Part shown: in pieces, positions 6,269-13,600 of the stretch
How the letters are laid out: every line of letters starts with the position of its first letter
How positions within the stretch are numbered: the first letter of the stretch is position 1
Assembly: GCA_030040475.1 (NCBI GenBank)
Contig: JASHTQ010000004.1
Coordinates: 1 to 14,510, forward strand
From: Streptosporangiaceae bacterium
GTDB taxonomy: Bacteria > Actinomycetota > Actinomycetes > Streptosporangiales > Streptosporangiaceae
DNA: 14,510 bases
Direction: 5' to 3'
Made by a program: the position numbers and the translations under genes
Notes under the pieces: model-generated
The model's input: only the letters and a program-made list of their open reading frames with translations
Database searches by the model: none
What the model was told of the DNA's origin: nothing

Positions 6269-8397
6269 CTGAGAAGGAAATACTTGCCGCGAGGCGGATG
6301 CGCATGCTTCGCCTCGGCGCGGGCTGGAGCGCAGAAAGGCTCTCCCAGGAATTCCAGAAGGGCGGCGCCGGCGAGCTGGCGCGAACCACGATCGCCAAAA
6401 TCGAGCGAGACATACGGCCCATCAAGGCCGGCGAAGTCGACGGAGTGGCGAGGCTCTTCGGCCTTACCGCGAACGACCTGCTGGACCTGAAGGGGCCGAA
6501 GGTATTCCTGAGTTATGCCGAGCAGGATGGCGACACCGGGCGAGAGGTTACCGCCTGGCTGGATGAGCACGGTTTCGAGCTCGTCTCCCCCGGTCTGCCG
6601 GCGGCGGATGCCGCGGGACCCAACTGGGCAGAAGCTGGCGACATCGACCGCGCGCAGGCTTTCGTCACGTTGCTCTCGCCGAGCTTCCTGTCCTCGCCGC
6701 GGTGCCAGCACGAGCTTGACGTGGCCCTGCGACGCGAGCGGCAGCTACTCGCCGCGAATCCCGACAGCCGCTTCATCCATGTCCTGCAGGTAACCGCGGG
6801 ACCCGGTCTCGAGGATTCGGGTCTTTCCGGTCATCTCCTGATAGACCTGCCCACCGCCATCGACAGGTCCAGAGATGTGGCGCTGAGCAGGCTCGGCGGC
6901 GGCATCCTCGCCAGCGCGGCCGCCCCGGCCGGCCAGGCCGAGCCGCCAGGCCACGTTCCGGCCGACCAGGAGTCCCTGGATCGCGGTGCGGAACTTGAGC
7001 GCGTGCTCTACGCGCTCGGCGACCTGTCGGGTGCTAAGTTCTGGCTGGTTACAGGCCCGCCAGGGCTCGGAAAATCCTGGCTCCTGGAACGCCTGGAAGC
7101 CGAAGCCGCCGAGCCGGCCCGCGGCGGCTGGGTAACCAGCATGGTCGATCTGCGCTCCGATGAGGACGCGGCACGCTACCAGCACGACGCGATGGCGGTG
7201 CTCGGGCGGCTGTTCGACGTCGGCCACCGGCAGTCCGCCGACCCCGGGGACGATATCAGGGCCGCCGCCCAGAAGGTCATCCTGGCCGGCCAGCCGTGCC
7301 TCTACCTGCTGGACAGCGCCGAACTGCTGGCAGAGGACACCGTCAGCGAGCTGCGGCGGTACCTCGGCCAGATCAACCGCCTCGTCCAGGATTCCGGCAG
7401 GGGCGCCAGGCTCGCGTTCGTCGTCGCCAGCAGGCGTGACACCGGCTGGCGCGGGTTCGTGCCGGGTCCCGCGCTGTCCGGCTTGCGGCTGGGCGGGTTC
7501 GCGCCCGGCGTCCTACAGGGCGCGCTCGAGGGACTGGCTGGCCGCATGTCGGTGGTGCACTCGCTCGCCGAGCTGCGGACGGACGCGGCGTTCGTGCAGC
7601 GTGTCACCGAAGGCGTGCCGGAGCTAGTCCTCAGTAGCCTGCAGTGGATCCAGGACGAGCAGTGGCTCCAGATCGAGCGGCTGGACGATCCGCAGCCATT
7701 CGGCAAGGTCATCGCGCCCTATATCGAGAACAGCCTGCTGGCCCAGGACAGTCTCCTGCCGGCCGAAGACGGCCAGCTCGCGAAGCCGGATAAGCAGGTG
7801 GAAGCGCTTCAGGCCGTGCTGCGGGCCCTAGTCCCCTACCGGTTCATCACCCAGTCGCACGTGACCGACCACCTGAAAAAGGACGACCGCCTCCGCGGCA
7901 TCGCCGAGGAGGCGGAGTTGGACGCCGAAGGTCTTTGGCGGGCAATAGCCGACACGGCCCTGCTGCTCCCGCTCGACGAGCCGTGGCGCGAGATTCATCC
8001 GGCGATCCGCCGGCTCCTTTACCGCTACTTCTTCCCGCCGGAGTGCCCTGCACAGGAGCGCGCGGACGTCCACGCCAGGGCACGGGAATTCACTACGTAC
8101 TGGGCACGTCAGCTGACCGGTAAAGAGCAGATCAACGGCATGGTGGAGGCCATCTGGCACGAGGCGGTTAGACTGAGGCTGACCAGCGCAGGGACGATGG
8201 GGGATCAATTGCCCAGTTTTGCCGGCACGCTATCGGGTGAGGTCCGCAAATCCATCGCTTACAGCGAGGACGAGCTACGGGATTATGCAGTCCAGCGCAT
8301 GATGAGTGATGATGAGCTCCGCCGCGAGGTCGGTGACGAAGGTCTATTCGACAGGCTCATTCTGGCGGTCGCCAACCCGGGGGGCGAGCATGACTGA
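6265..8397 (+). CDS. HTH-TIR-STAND NTPase fusion protein
   Basis: 710 residues from TTG 6265; the frame opens at 6259, and the next in-frame start is ATG 6298. Residues about 8-75 form an XRE-type HTH (LRLGAGWSAERLSQEF) ending in LTANDLLDL. Residues about 78-195 are a TIR domain, starting KVFLSYAEQDGD, with SPSFLSSPRCQHEL at 138-151. E150 is at the position of the catalytic glutamate of NAD-consuming TIR domains. Residues about 240-460 are a STAND-like P-loop NTPase: Walker A GPPGLGKS (264-271), Walker B CLYLLDSAE (345-353), sensor-like arginine R390, and a G-V-P motif at 450-452. The rest is helical without clear repeats. No membrane segment is visible. Known TIR-STAND proteins act in antiphage or conflict systems, with the NTPase gating TIR activity. 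The HTH suggests it also controls transcription, perhaps its own. Its stop overlaps the next start by 8 nt. Confidence 0.88.
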   Translation: MTEKEILAARRMRMLRLGAGWSAERLSQEFQKGGAGELARTTIAKIERDIRPIKAGEVDGVARLFGLTANDLLDLKGPKVFLSYAEQDGDTGREVTAWLDEHGFELVSPGLPAADAAGPNWAEAGDIDRAQAFVTLLSPSFLSSPRCQHELDVALRRERQLLAANPDSRFIHVLQVTAGPGLEDSGLSGHLLIDLPTAIDRSRDVALSRLGGGILASAAAPAGQAEPPGHVPADQESLDRGAELERVLYALGDLSGAKFWLVTGPPGLGKSWLLERLEAEAAEPARGGWVTSMVDLRSDEDAARYQHDAMAVLGRLFDVGHRQSADPGDDIRAAAQKVILAGQPCLYLLDSAELLAEDTVSELRRYLGQINRLVQDSGRGARLAFVVASRRDTGWRGFVPGPALSGLRLGGFAPGVLQGALEGLAGRMSVVHSLAELRTDAAFVQRVTEGVPELVLSSLQWIQDEQWLQIERLDDPQPFGKVIAPYIENSLLAQDSLLPAEDGQLAKPDKQVEALQAVLRALVPYRFITQSHVTDHLKKDDRLRGIAEEAELDAEGLWRAIADTALLLPLDEPWREIHPAIRRLLYRYFFPPECPAQERADVHARAREFTTYWARQLTGKEQINGMVEAIWHEAVRLRLTSAGTMGDQLPSFAGTLSGEVRKSIAYSEDELRDYAVQRMMSDDELRREVGDEGLFDRLILAVANPGGEHD

Positions 8398-11338
8398 CAT
8401 GAGCGCCGAGGAATCGCGGGTTTACGTCCCGCGGCCCGATCAGCAGCGCCGAATTGCCGACGAAGCGGCAATGGTCCGGGCGAGCGGCCGGAGCCGGGCC
8501 GTCCTGCTGTACGGCGACGGCGGCACGGGCAAGACCCGCCTGGTGCGACAGCTTCCGAAGCTTGCGCGCGACCCCAACGTCGTCTGGCTGGATCCGGTTG
8601 ACGTCGACGACTCGCAGCACTGGCTGCTGTCGAACTTGGAGCAGTACGTCGCCCATCAGCTGGATCCGGATCGCCAGTATTTCGGCCCGTATTTCAAATA
8701 CGTATCGGAGTTGCCGCGCCGTCGCCTTGGCCAGACAAATCGCGAGATGGTCCTCGAGCACCTGAACCGGATCAAGGCAGTCTTTACGCAGTGCTACGCG
8801 GACTACATCGAGGGAACCGGCAACGTCGTTGTCATCACGCTGGACACGGTGGAAGCGATCCGCGGCCTGCACCTGCTTCGTACCCTGATTCGGTGGATGA
8901 ATGCCCTGCCCAGGACGCTATTCATCCTCTCCGGACGTTCGCCGTCCGGTGCCGAGGGAAGGCTGGACCCTATTGTCAGCGCGCTGCGGAACCCGTCCGC
9001 AACGATGGTGGTTACCGTTGTCGAGCTCGGCCCATTCAATGAAGCGGATTCCCGGGAATATCTCGCCCCGATCGCCAAGGAGGCCGGCCTCTCCGCGGAC
9101 GACACGGACAAGCTTGTTCATCTCACCCAAGGTCATCCGCTGTGGCTCGCATTCACGGTTAACCACCTGGCGGAAAGCGGCATGCCGGCCGCGGCGCAGG
9201 CAACGCTCGAGGAGATAAAGACGGATCTGCCCTACCACGCCGACTTCACCGTCGCAGGGCGGGCCCGAGCCGAGGACTTCAAGCGCCAGCTGATGGCTCC
9301 CTATCAAGACGGCGCATTCTGGCACGAGGTCGTCAGGCGGCTGGCGGTCGTCCGGGAGAGCGTCAACCGGCCCATCTGGCGACGGCTCATGGCCGACAGG
9401 CAACCGCCGGCCGACGTGACCGACCTCGATCAGGCCTGGGAGCGGCTGTACGACATCAGATGGATCCGCCCCAGGGCCAACGACAAGTACGTGACGCTGC
9501 ACGATGCGGTGGCCGAGGAACTGGCGCAGCGGGTCATCGAGGTTGACGACGCGGACCGGCAATGGCGTCAGGGCCTGTGGCGCAGGGTCGCCGACATCTA
9601 CGCCGACGAGGCCGCCGCGATGGAGGCCCTGATCGGCGAAGAGCAGCCACTCGTGGACAGCATGCTGGCTGCCTGGAACGCGAAGGAGTCCGGCGCCGCC
9701 GCGGAGGTGGTCGAGGACGACGCCGCGCTGATCCACGGCGTCACCGAACAGGACCGCCTGCAGCAGGAACTGAATCAGCTCAGGGCCGCGCAGCTCTTCT
9801 ATCAGCTGCTGTCGGATCCCCGGGCGGGCGCCGCGCACTTCGTGGTGCTGCTCGGCGAGGCCGCGGAACGCCACGACATCCTGTTCGAAGACCTGCTCGC
9901 CTTCCAGATGCAGCGCTTCCTGCCCGGCGGAGACGGCCAGAGCGCCCTGGGCGACACCGTGGGCGCGGCCATCCGCGGTTTCCGCGACTGGCTCGCGGGC
10001 GAAGGCCAGGACAGCTACGTCAACATCGGGCTGGAGATGGCCCGCTATCTCAACGACAGGGAACAGCCCGACGCCGCGATCAACGTGCTCGACCAGCTGC
10101 CGGTGCCGTTGGACCACAAGCGCCGCCACCGGCTGCGCAACCTGCAGGGGAACGCGTGCATGCGCATCCCGAGGCGGGTGCGGGAGGCGGAGGAGCGCTT
10201 CTTGCAGGCGCTGGCCGAGGCAAGCCAGCTCCCGCTGCCCGACCAGTACCAGGCGGTGGCGGACGCGCACAAGGAGCTCGGCTTCTACTATCGCAACATT
10301 GGCCGCTGGAAGGATGCCGACGAGGCGTACGGAAAGGCGCGCGACGCCATATTGACGGCACCCGCCCAGGACAGCCAGGCGGTTCGCGAGGAAGTGGCCT
10401 CGATCCACACCAACTGGGCGTACGTGAAAGGCATCGGCGGCAGATACGACGACGGCATCAACCTGGTGGAGAGCGCTATCACGATCCGCCGCAGATACGG
10501 CAGACGCCACGAGCAGGCAATTTCGCACAGCGTCAAGGGCGAGGTCTACCGTTATCAGCGGCAGTTCAAGCAGGCGTGGGACGCCTACGCCGAGGCAGAG
10601 CAGCTTATCGGCGAGACCAGCCCGGCCTGGCAAGGCGTGATCTACCAGGAGCAGGCTATCTGCATCTTCCAGTCGATCGAGGCAGGCGTGCAGCTGACGC
10701 CGGGAGAGGACGCCGTCAAGCAGGCCGAGGCGCTCATCGTGGAGTCCCTGAACCTGTGCCGGATCTTCAACGCACGCTACTATCCGTCGGCCTTGAACCG
10801 GGCGGGCCGGATATTCGGCGCCAGGGATCCCGACCGCGGCCTCGACTACCTCCGCGAAGGTGCCGAGAGAGCTCAGGTGCTCTCCGACGGATGGTTCTGG
10901 ATGGCGAGTCTTATCGAGTTCGCGGAGCTGTGCTACCGGGCTTGGTCAGATGATAAGGGGCCGGGCTATCTCAGGCTAATCCCGGCGACGGCCGACAGGC
11001 TAAGAGAGGCCGAGGCAGCCGACATTGAGTTCCCCGAGCTTCGCGGCCGGTGGAATGTGCTGCAAGGCCACCTGGCAATACGCGAGGCACTGGCCGGCGA
11101 CAAGACCAAGCTCGACATCGCGCTAAGGAATTACCAGAAGGGATTCCCGCTGATCACGCACGGCTGGGTGGGCTCATACGGCGCATCGGCAATTCCGGGG
11201 GAATTCACGAAGTTCAGGGACCTGGTGTGGCTGCTGCCAGCCGACGCTCGCGCGCGCTGGAGGCAGGAGCTGCAGCGGGCCTGGACCGGACAAGCGGAGT
11301 CGACGCAACTCCTGGCACGTTTGGAAGAGCTGTACTAG
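8390..11338 (+). CDS. STAND-like NTPase with C-terminal TPR repeats
   Basis: 982 residues. I chose ATG 8390 because it follows a GGGGGGCGAG ribosome binding site and overlaps the upstream stop (8395-8397); an in-frame ATG at 8306 lies deep inside the previous gene. After a short YVPRPDQQRRI lead-in come Walker A GDGGTGKT (42-49), Walker B VVVITLDTVE (146-155), a sensor-like SGR (181-183) and a GHP motif (248-250) typical of STAND proteins. Residues about 300-385 look like a winged helix. From about 575 to 920 there are helical repeats of TPR type (for example YRNIGRWKDADEAYGKA, YRYQRQFKQAWDAYAEAEQL). STAND proteins with TPR repeats usually sense a ligand through the repeats and oligomerise on binding ATP. 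There is no effector domain of its own, so I infer that it senses for, or partners with, the TIR-STAND protein. Confidence 0.88.
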   Translation: MTDMSAEESRVYVPRPDQQRRIADEAAMVRASGRSRAVLLYGDGGTGKTRLVRQLPKLARDPNVVWLDPVDVDDSQHWLLSNLEQYVAHQLDPDRQYFGPYFKYVSELPRRRLGQTNREMVLEHLNRIKAVFTQCYADYIEGTGNVVVITLDTVEAIRGLHLLRTLIRWMNALPRTLFILSGRSPSGAEGRLDPIVSALRNPSATMVVTVVELGPFNEADSREYLAPIAKEAGLSADDTDKLVHLTQGHPLWLAFTVNHLAESGMPAAAQATLEEIKTDLPYHADFTVAGRARAEDFKRQLMAPYQDGAFWHEVVRRLAVVRESVNRPIWRRLMADRQPPADVTDLDQAWERLYDIRWIRPRANDKYVTLHDAVAEELAQRVIEVDDADRQWRQGLWRRVADIYADEAAAMEALIGEEQPLVDSMLAAWNAKESGAAAEVVEDDAALIHGVTEQDRLQQELNQLRAAQLFYQLLSDPRAGAAHFVVLLGEAAERHDILFEDLLAFQMQRFLPGGDGQSALGDTVGAAIRGFRDWLAGEGQDSYVNIGLEMARYLNDREQPDAAINVLDQLPVPLDHKRRHRLRNLQGNACMRIPRRVREAEERFLQALAEASQLPLPDQYQAVADAHKELGFYYRNIGRWKDADEAYGKARDAILTAPAQDSQAVREEVASIHTNWAYVKGIGGRYDDGINLVESAITIRRRYGRRHEQAISHSVKGEVYRYQRQFKQAWDAYAEAEQLIGETSPAWQGVIYQEQAICIFQSIEAGVQLTPGEDAVKQAEALIVESLNLCRIFNARYYPSALNRAGRIFGARDPDRGLDYLREGAERAQVLSDGWFWMASLIEFAELCYRAWSDDKGPGYLRLIPATADRLREAEAADIEFPELRGRWNVLQGHLAIREALAGDKTKLDIALRNYQKGFPLITHGWVGSYGASAIPGEFTKFRDLVWLLPADARARWRQELQRAWTGQAESTQLLARLEELY

Positions 11339-11391
11339 CCACGCTTGGAACCAGCCATGTAGGATAACCCTGACCGCGCGAACGGCAGGGC

Positions 11392-12897
11392 ATGACTCAT
11401 ACATCAGGGGAGCCTCGGGCAATCGTATTGTCGGGCTTCGATCTTTCCGAAACTGCCGCCGCCGCACCCCATGGCTGTGAAGACTGCGCCTGCTCTGTTA
11501 GCGAAAGCCTGCAGCCCCGAACCTGGCCGCCCCCGCCTGAGGCCACTGGCGTTACCCACTGGGTAAGCGGCCGGGAGGTAACGAAGGTCCCTATCGGCGG
11601 CGACTATTACCTCCTGTTCAACCCGGTTGGCTCGGGCGGGCCCGTGGTCGTCAACTTGCGCGGGCTCGGTCTGTTTCAGCGCTTTAGCCGGCCGGTGACC
11701 CTAACAGAGGCGCGAGCGGCCGGGCCGGAATGCGAGCCGGATGCCCGGTACGCCTTTGACCGCCTCAGCAGGCTTGGGTTCATTCACCCGGCCGGCAGGC
11801 AACAGCATCCCGACTTCGCCGAGGGCAAGTTGCTGACCGCCTGGCTTCATGTCACGAACGCGTGCAACCTGCGCTGCCCGTATTGTTACGTGCACAAGTC
11901 GGCGGAGAAGATGGACGACGCGATCGGGCGCACATCGGTGGAAGCCATCGTCCGGTCCGCCGTCAGCCACGGCTTCCCGGCGATAAAGCTGAAATATGCC
12001 GGCGGCGAGGCGAGCTTGAACCGCAAGGTCCTGCTCGATCTGCACGAATATGCTCGCACGCTTACTGCCCGTCACGGGATTTCGCTGTATGCGACGTTGC
12101 TGAGCAACGGGGTAAAGCTGTCGCCGGGCCTCATCGACCTGCTGAAATCACTCGATATCCGCGTCATGATCTCGCTGGACGGCATTGACGGGCAACATGA
12201 CGGACAGCGGCCATTCGCCAGCGGCAGGCCGTCCTTTCCGTTCGTGGAACGTACGATTGCCCGCCTTATTGAGCACGGTCATCCGCCGCACCTGTCCGTC
12301 ACCATTACCAACCGCAACGTCTCTGGCCTGGCCGACGTCGTCAGGTTCGCCCTGGACCGGGACCTGACGTTCAGCCTCAACTTCTTCCGCGACAACGACT
12401 GCTCCGCGCAATTTCCCGACCTGCAGTACGAGGAGCAGGCCATGATCGGCGGCCTGCTCGAGGCGTTCGGCGTGATCGAGGAGCGGTTGCCGCGCTGGAG
12501 CGTGCTTGGGTCGATCCTGGACAGGGGCCAGCTGCTCGAGCCGCGCCAGCGATCGTGCGGGGTAGGCCAGGACTACGTGGTGATCGACCAGCGGGGCCGG
12601 ATCGCCAAGTGCCACATGGAGATCGAGCGGACGCTGGGCGACGTCTTCAGGGACGACCCCCTGCAGCTGGTGCGGAAGGACCTTGCGCTGGTCCAGAACC
12701 CCGCCGTCACGGAGAAGGAAGGCTGCCGCGACTGCACCTGGCGTTACTGGTGTTCCGGCGGGTGCGCGGTGGCAACCTTCAGGGCAACAGGTCGATACGA
12801 CATCAAGTCCCCCAACTGCAACATCTACAAGGCGATATACCCGGCGGCGCTGCGGCTCGAGGGCCTCCGGATGCTGAAGTACGCCAACGCGGGCTGA
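11392..12897 (+). CDS. Radical SAM/SPASM peptide maturase
   Basis: 501 residues from ATG 11392, 53 nt after the TPR gene and presumably in its operon; the ribosome binding site (GGCAGGG) is weak. Residues 1-50 are an extension with C29, C32 and C34 and many serines. Residues about 55-140 resemble the small N-terminal recognition domain of peptide maturases (YYLLFNP, VVVNLRGL, RLGFIHP). The radical SAM core begins with C158-x3-C162-x2-C165, which binds the catalytic [4Fe-4S] cluster and SAM, followed by AGGEAS (203-208). The SPASM domain is complete: C389-x12-G402-x4-C407, then C445-x2-C448-x5-C454-x3-C458, and C476. SPASM enzymes make thioether, C-C or C-O cross-links in ribosomal peptides, or modify proteins. 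At 501 residues it is shorter than FxsB as I remember that family. The substrate is not evident. Confidence 0.9.
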   Translation: MTHTSGEPRAIVLSGFDLSETAAAAPHGCEDCACSVSESLQPRTWPPPPEATGVTHWVSGREVTKVPIGGDYYLLFNPVGSGGPVVVNLRGLGLFQRFSRPVTLTEARAAGPECEPDARYAFDRLSRLGFIHPAGRQQHPDFAEGKLLTAWLHVTNACNLRCPYCYVHKSAEKMDDAIGRTSVEAIVRSAVSHGFPAIKLKYAGGEASLNRKVLLDLHEYARTLTARHGISLYATLLSNGVKLSPGLIDLLKSLDIRVMISLDGIDGQHDGQRPFASGRPSFPFVERTIARLIEHGHPPHLSVTITNRNVSGLADVVRFALDRDLTFSLNFFRDNDCSAQFPDLQYEEQAMIGGLLEAFGVIEERLPRWSVLGSILDRGQLLEPRQRSCGVGQDYVVIDQRGRIAKCHMEIERTLGDVFRDDPLQLVRKDLALVQNPAVTEKEGCRDCTWRYWCSGGCAVATFRATGRYDIKSPNCNIYKAIYPAALRLEGLRMLKYANAG

Positions 12898-12904
12898 GGC
12901 GGCG

Positions 12905-12919
12905 GCCCGGCGGCCGGGC
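12905..12919 (+). terminator. Weak hairpin after the radical SAM gene
   Basis: GCCCGG-cgg-CCGGGC, a 6-bp stem with a 3-nt loop, 7 nt after the stop and flanked by the direct repeat GGCGGCCCGG (12901-12910, 12917-12926). No T-run, so termination is uncertain. Confidence 0.3.
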
Positions 12920-12942
12920 GGCCCGGACGCCGATGACGCCAT

Positions 12943-12978
12943 GACGGCGATGACGCCCACGACGGCGATGACGCCCAC
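12943..12978. repeat. Perfect 18-bp tandem repeat
   Basis: GACGGCGATGACGCCCAC occurs twice back to back (12943-12960, 12961-12978), with degenerate 9-bp pieces (ATGACGSC) on both sides. It lies just after the radical SAM gene, outside any supported gene. Confidence 0.85.
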
Positions 12979-13085
12979 GACGCTCATGACGGCTATGTCA
13001 GCCGCGAGGGCCTGCCGGCGAAGATCCTTTTGCATCGCGCGCCATGATGCCATAAATTTTCCTCAGATGGGATGCTTTCCAGCTG

Positions 13086-13114
13086 TTGAAATCTCATCGG
13101 ATCGACAGTATAGT
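13086..13114 (+). promoter_or_regulatory. Sigma70-type promoter of the right RHH gene
   Basis: TTGAAA (13086-13091), 17-bp spacer, TATAGT (13109-13114). Both hexamers are close to consensus and spacing is ideal. A leader of about 135 nt follows before the ATG at 13255. Confidence 0.7.
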
Positions 13115-13131
13115 GTCTTGGGGTTGCCTAC

Positions 13132-13201
13132 CACAACGTGACGGCCCCGTTCAGCAACGGAGATGTACTCCTTCACAACAGGAAGGCTCTGCATCACAAC
13201 G
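13132..13201 (+). promoter_or_regulatory. Four CACAACG-like direct repeats at 21-bp period, candidate RHH operator
   Basis: CACAACG (13132-13138), AGCAACG (13153-13159), CACAACA (13174-13180) and CACAACG (13195-13201) start exactly 21 bp apart, two helical turns, between the promoter and the ribosome binding site. The same core occurs twice upstream of the paralogue. RHH repressors typically bind phased repeats in front of their own gene. Confidence 0.5.
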
Positions 13202-13254
13202 AGAGGCAGTGGGAGAGACGAGAGGAAGCGCTCGCTGCCGGAGGGAGGATCGCC

Positions 13255-13515
13255 ATGCCTGCTCGCGCCGGCGGCAGTAATCCTGTTACGGATACACCCA
13301 TCCAGCAACAATCAGACCGGATCACCGTGGCCCTGATCCCGCAGTCCACGGCGGACCTCCAGGCTCTACAGGACCGGACCAGCCTGTCCAAGACGGACCT
13401 CGTGAACCGTGCCATTACCCTCTATGAGTTCATCGATGCGCAGCTCAGAGAGGGCCGCGACCTGATCATCCGAGACAAGGACACCGGAGAGAACCAGCTC
13501 GTCCGGTTCCTGTGA
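13255..13515 (+). CDS. Ribbon-helix-helix (MetJ/Arc-like) DNA-binding protein, right paralogue
   Basis: 86 residues from ATG 13255, preceded by GGAGGGAGGA (13240-13249); longer versions of the frame start before this site without one of their own. The first 20 residues are a polar arm. DRITVAL (21-27) is the predicted DNA-binding strand, followed by two helices (TSLSKTDLVNRAITLYEFI). The C-terminal 65 residues are 57/65 identical to the left paralogue, including the terminal ENQLVRFL. Conservation of that tail beyond the RHH fold suggests it does something, perhaps binding a partner or mediating tetramer contacts. No toxin gene is adjacent. The promoter and a 21-bp phased repeat upstream suggest autoregulation. 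Cross-regulation of the left copy is plausible because the DNA-binding strands are identical. Confidence 0.85.
   Translation: MPARAGGSNPVTDTPIQQQSDRITVALIPQSTADLQALQDRTSLSKTDLVNRAITLYEFIDAQLREGRDLIIRDKDTGENQLVRFL
13318..13515. repeat. Right copy of the 198-bp inverted repeat (RHH gene duplication)
   Basis: Partner of 630-827 in opposite orientation. The similarity stops at the stop codon, and the flanking DNA shows no continued alignment that I can see. Confidence 0.7.
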
Positions 13516-13530
13516 CGGCTGCCGCCAGAA

Positions 13531-13579
13531 CCGGCCAGGGACCGGCCAGGGAGCGGCCCGGGCCGGCCAGGGAGCGGCC
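13531..13579. repeat. GC-rich direct repeats between convergent genes
   Basis: The 17-bp CCGGCCAGGGAGCGGCC occurs at 13542-13558 and 13563-13579, with an 11-bp partial copy at 13531-13541. Starts are 11 and 21 bp apart. It lies in the 85-bp space between the convergent RHH and helicase-nuclease genes, where it may fold into a bidirectional terminator. Confidence 0.75.
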
Positions 13580-13600
13580 GAAGACGGCCCAGGACAGGCT

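Larger units (their letters stand above)
12898..13254. other. Intergenic region between the radical SAM gene and the right RHH gene
   Basis: About 357 bases. It holds a GC-rich repeat/hairpin (12901-12926), an 18-bp tandem repeat (12943-12978), an AT-rich stretch around 13050-13070, a clear promoter (13086-13114) and a 21-bp periodic repeat (13132-13201). ORFs through it lack ribosome binding sites and cross the promoter, so I see no gene. Confidence 0.6.

Noticed and set aside
8918..10633. Long minus-strand ORF of 571 codons inside the NTPase-TPR gene, and a 463-codon plus-strand ORF at 9562-10953
   Set aside because: Both are shadows of the TPR gene: the sequence is low-complexity and rich in Arg/Gly/Ala or Val/Leu/Gly, has no motifs, and arises because GC-rich DNA has few stops in other frames.
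6265..12897. Direct assignment as an fxsA/fxsB/fxsC/fxsT locus
   Set aside because: No small ORF ending in FxSxx was found, and the radical SAM protein is shorter than FxsB as I know it. I keep only the resemblance in gene content, not the gene names.
12943..12978. CRISPR-like array
   Set aside because: Copies are back to back with no spacers and only two are perfect, so it is a simple tandem repeat. No cas-like genes are present.
12148..13053. 301-codon minus-strand ORF over the end of the radical SAM gene
   Set aside because: It lies antisense to the SPASM domain, whose cysteine pattern proves the plus-strand frame, and shows no family resemblance or ribosome binding site.
12941..13141. 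Repeat-containing 66-codon ORF after the radical SAM gene as a precursor peptide
   Set aside because: No ribosome binding site, the N-terminal part is just the translated 18-bp repeat, and it overlaps the RHH promoter at 13086-13114.
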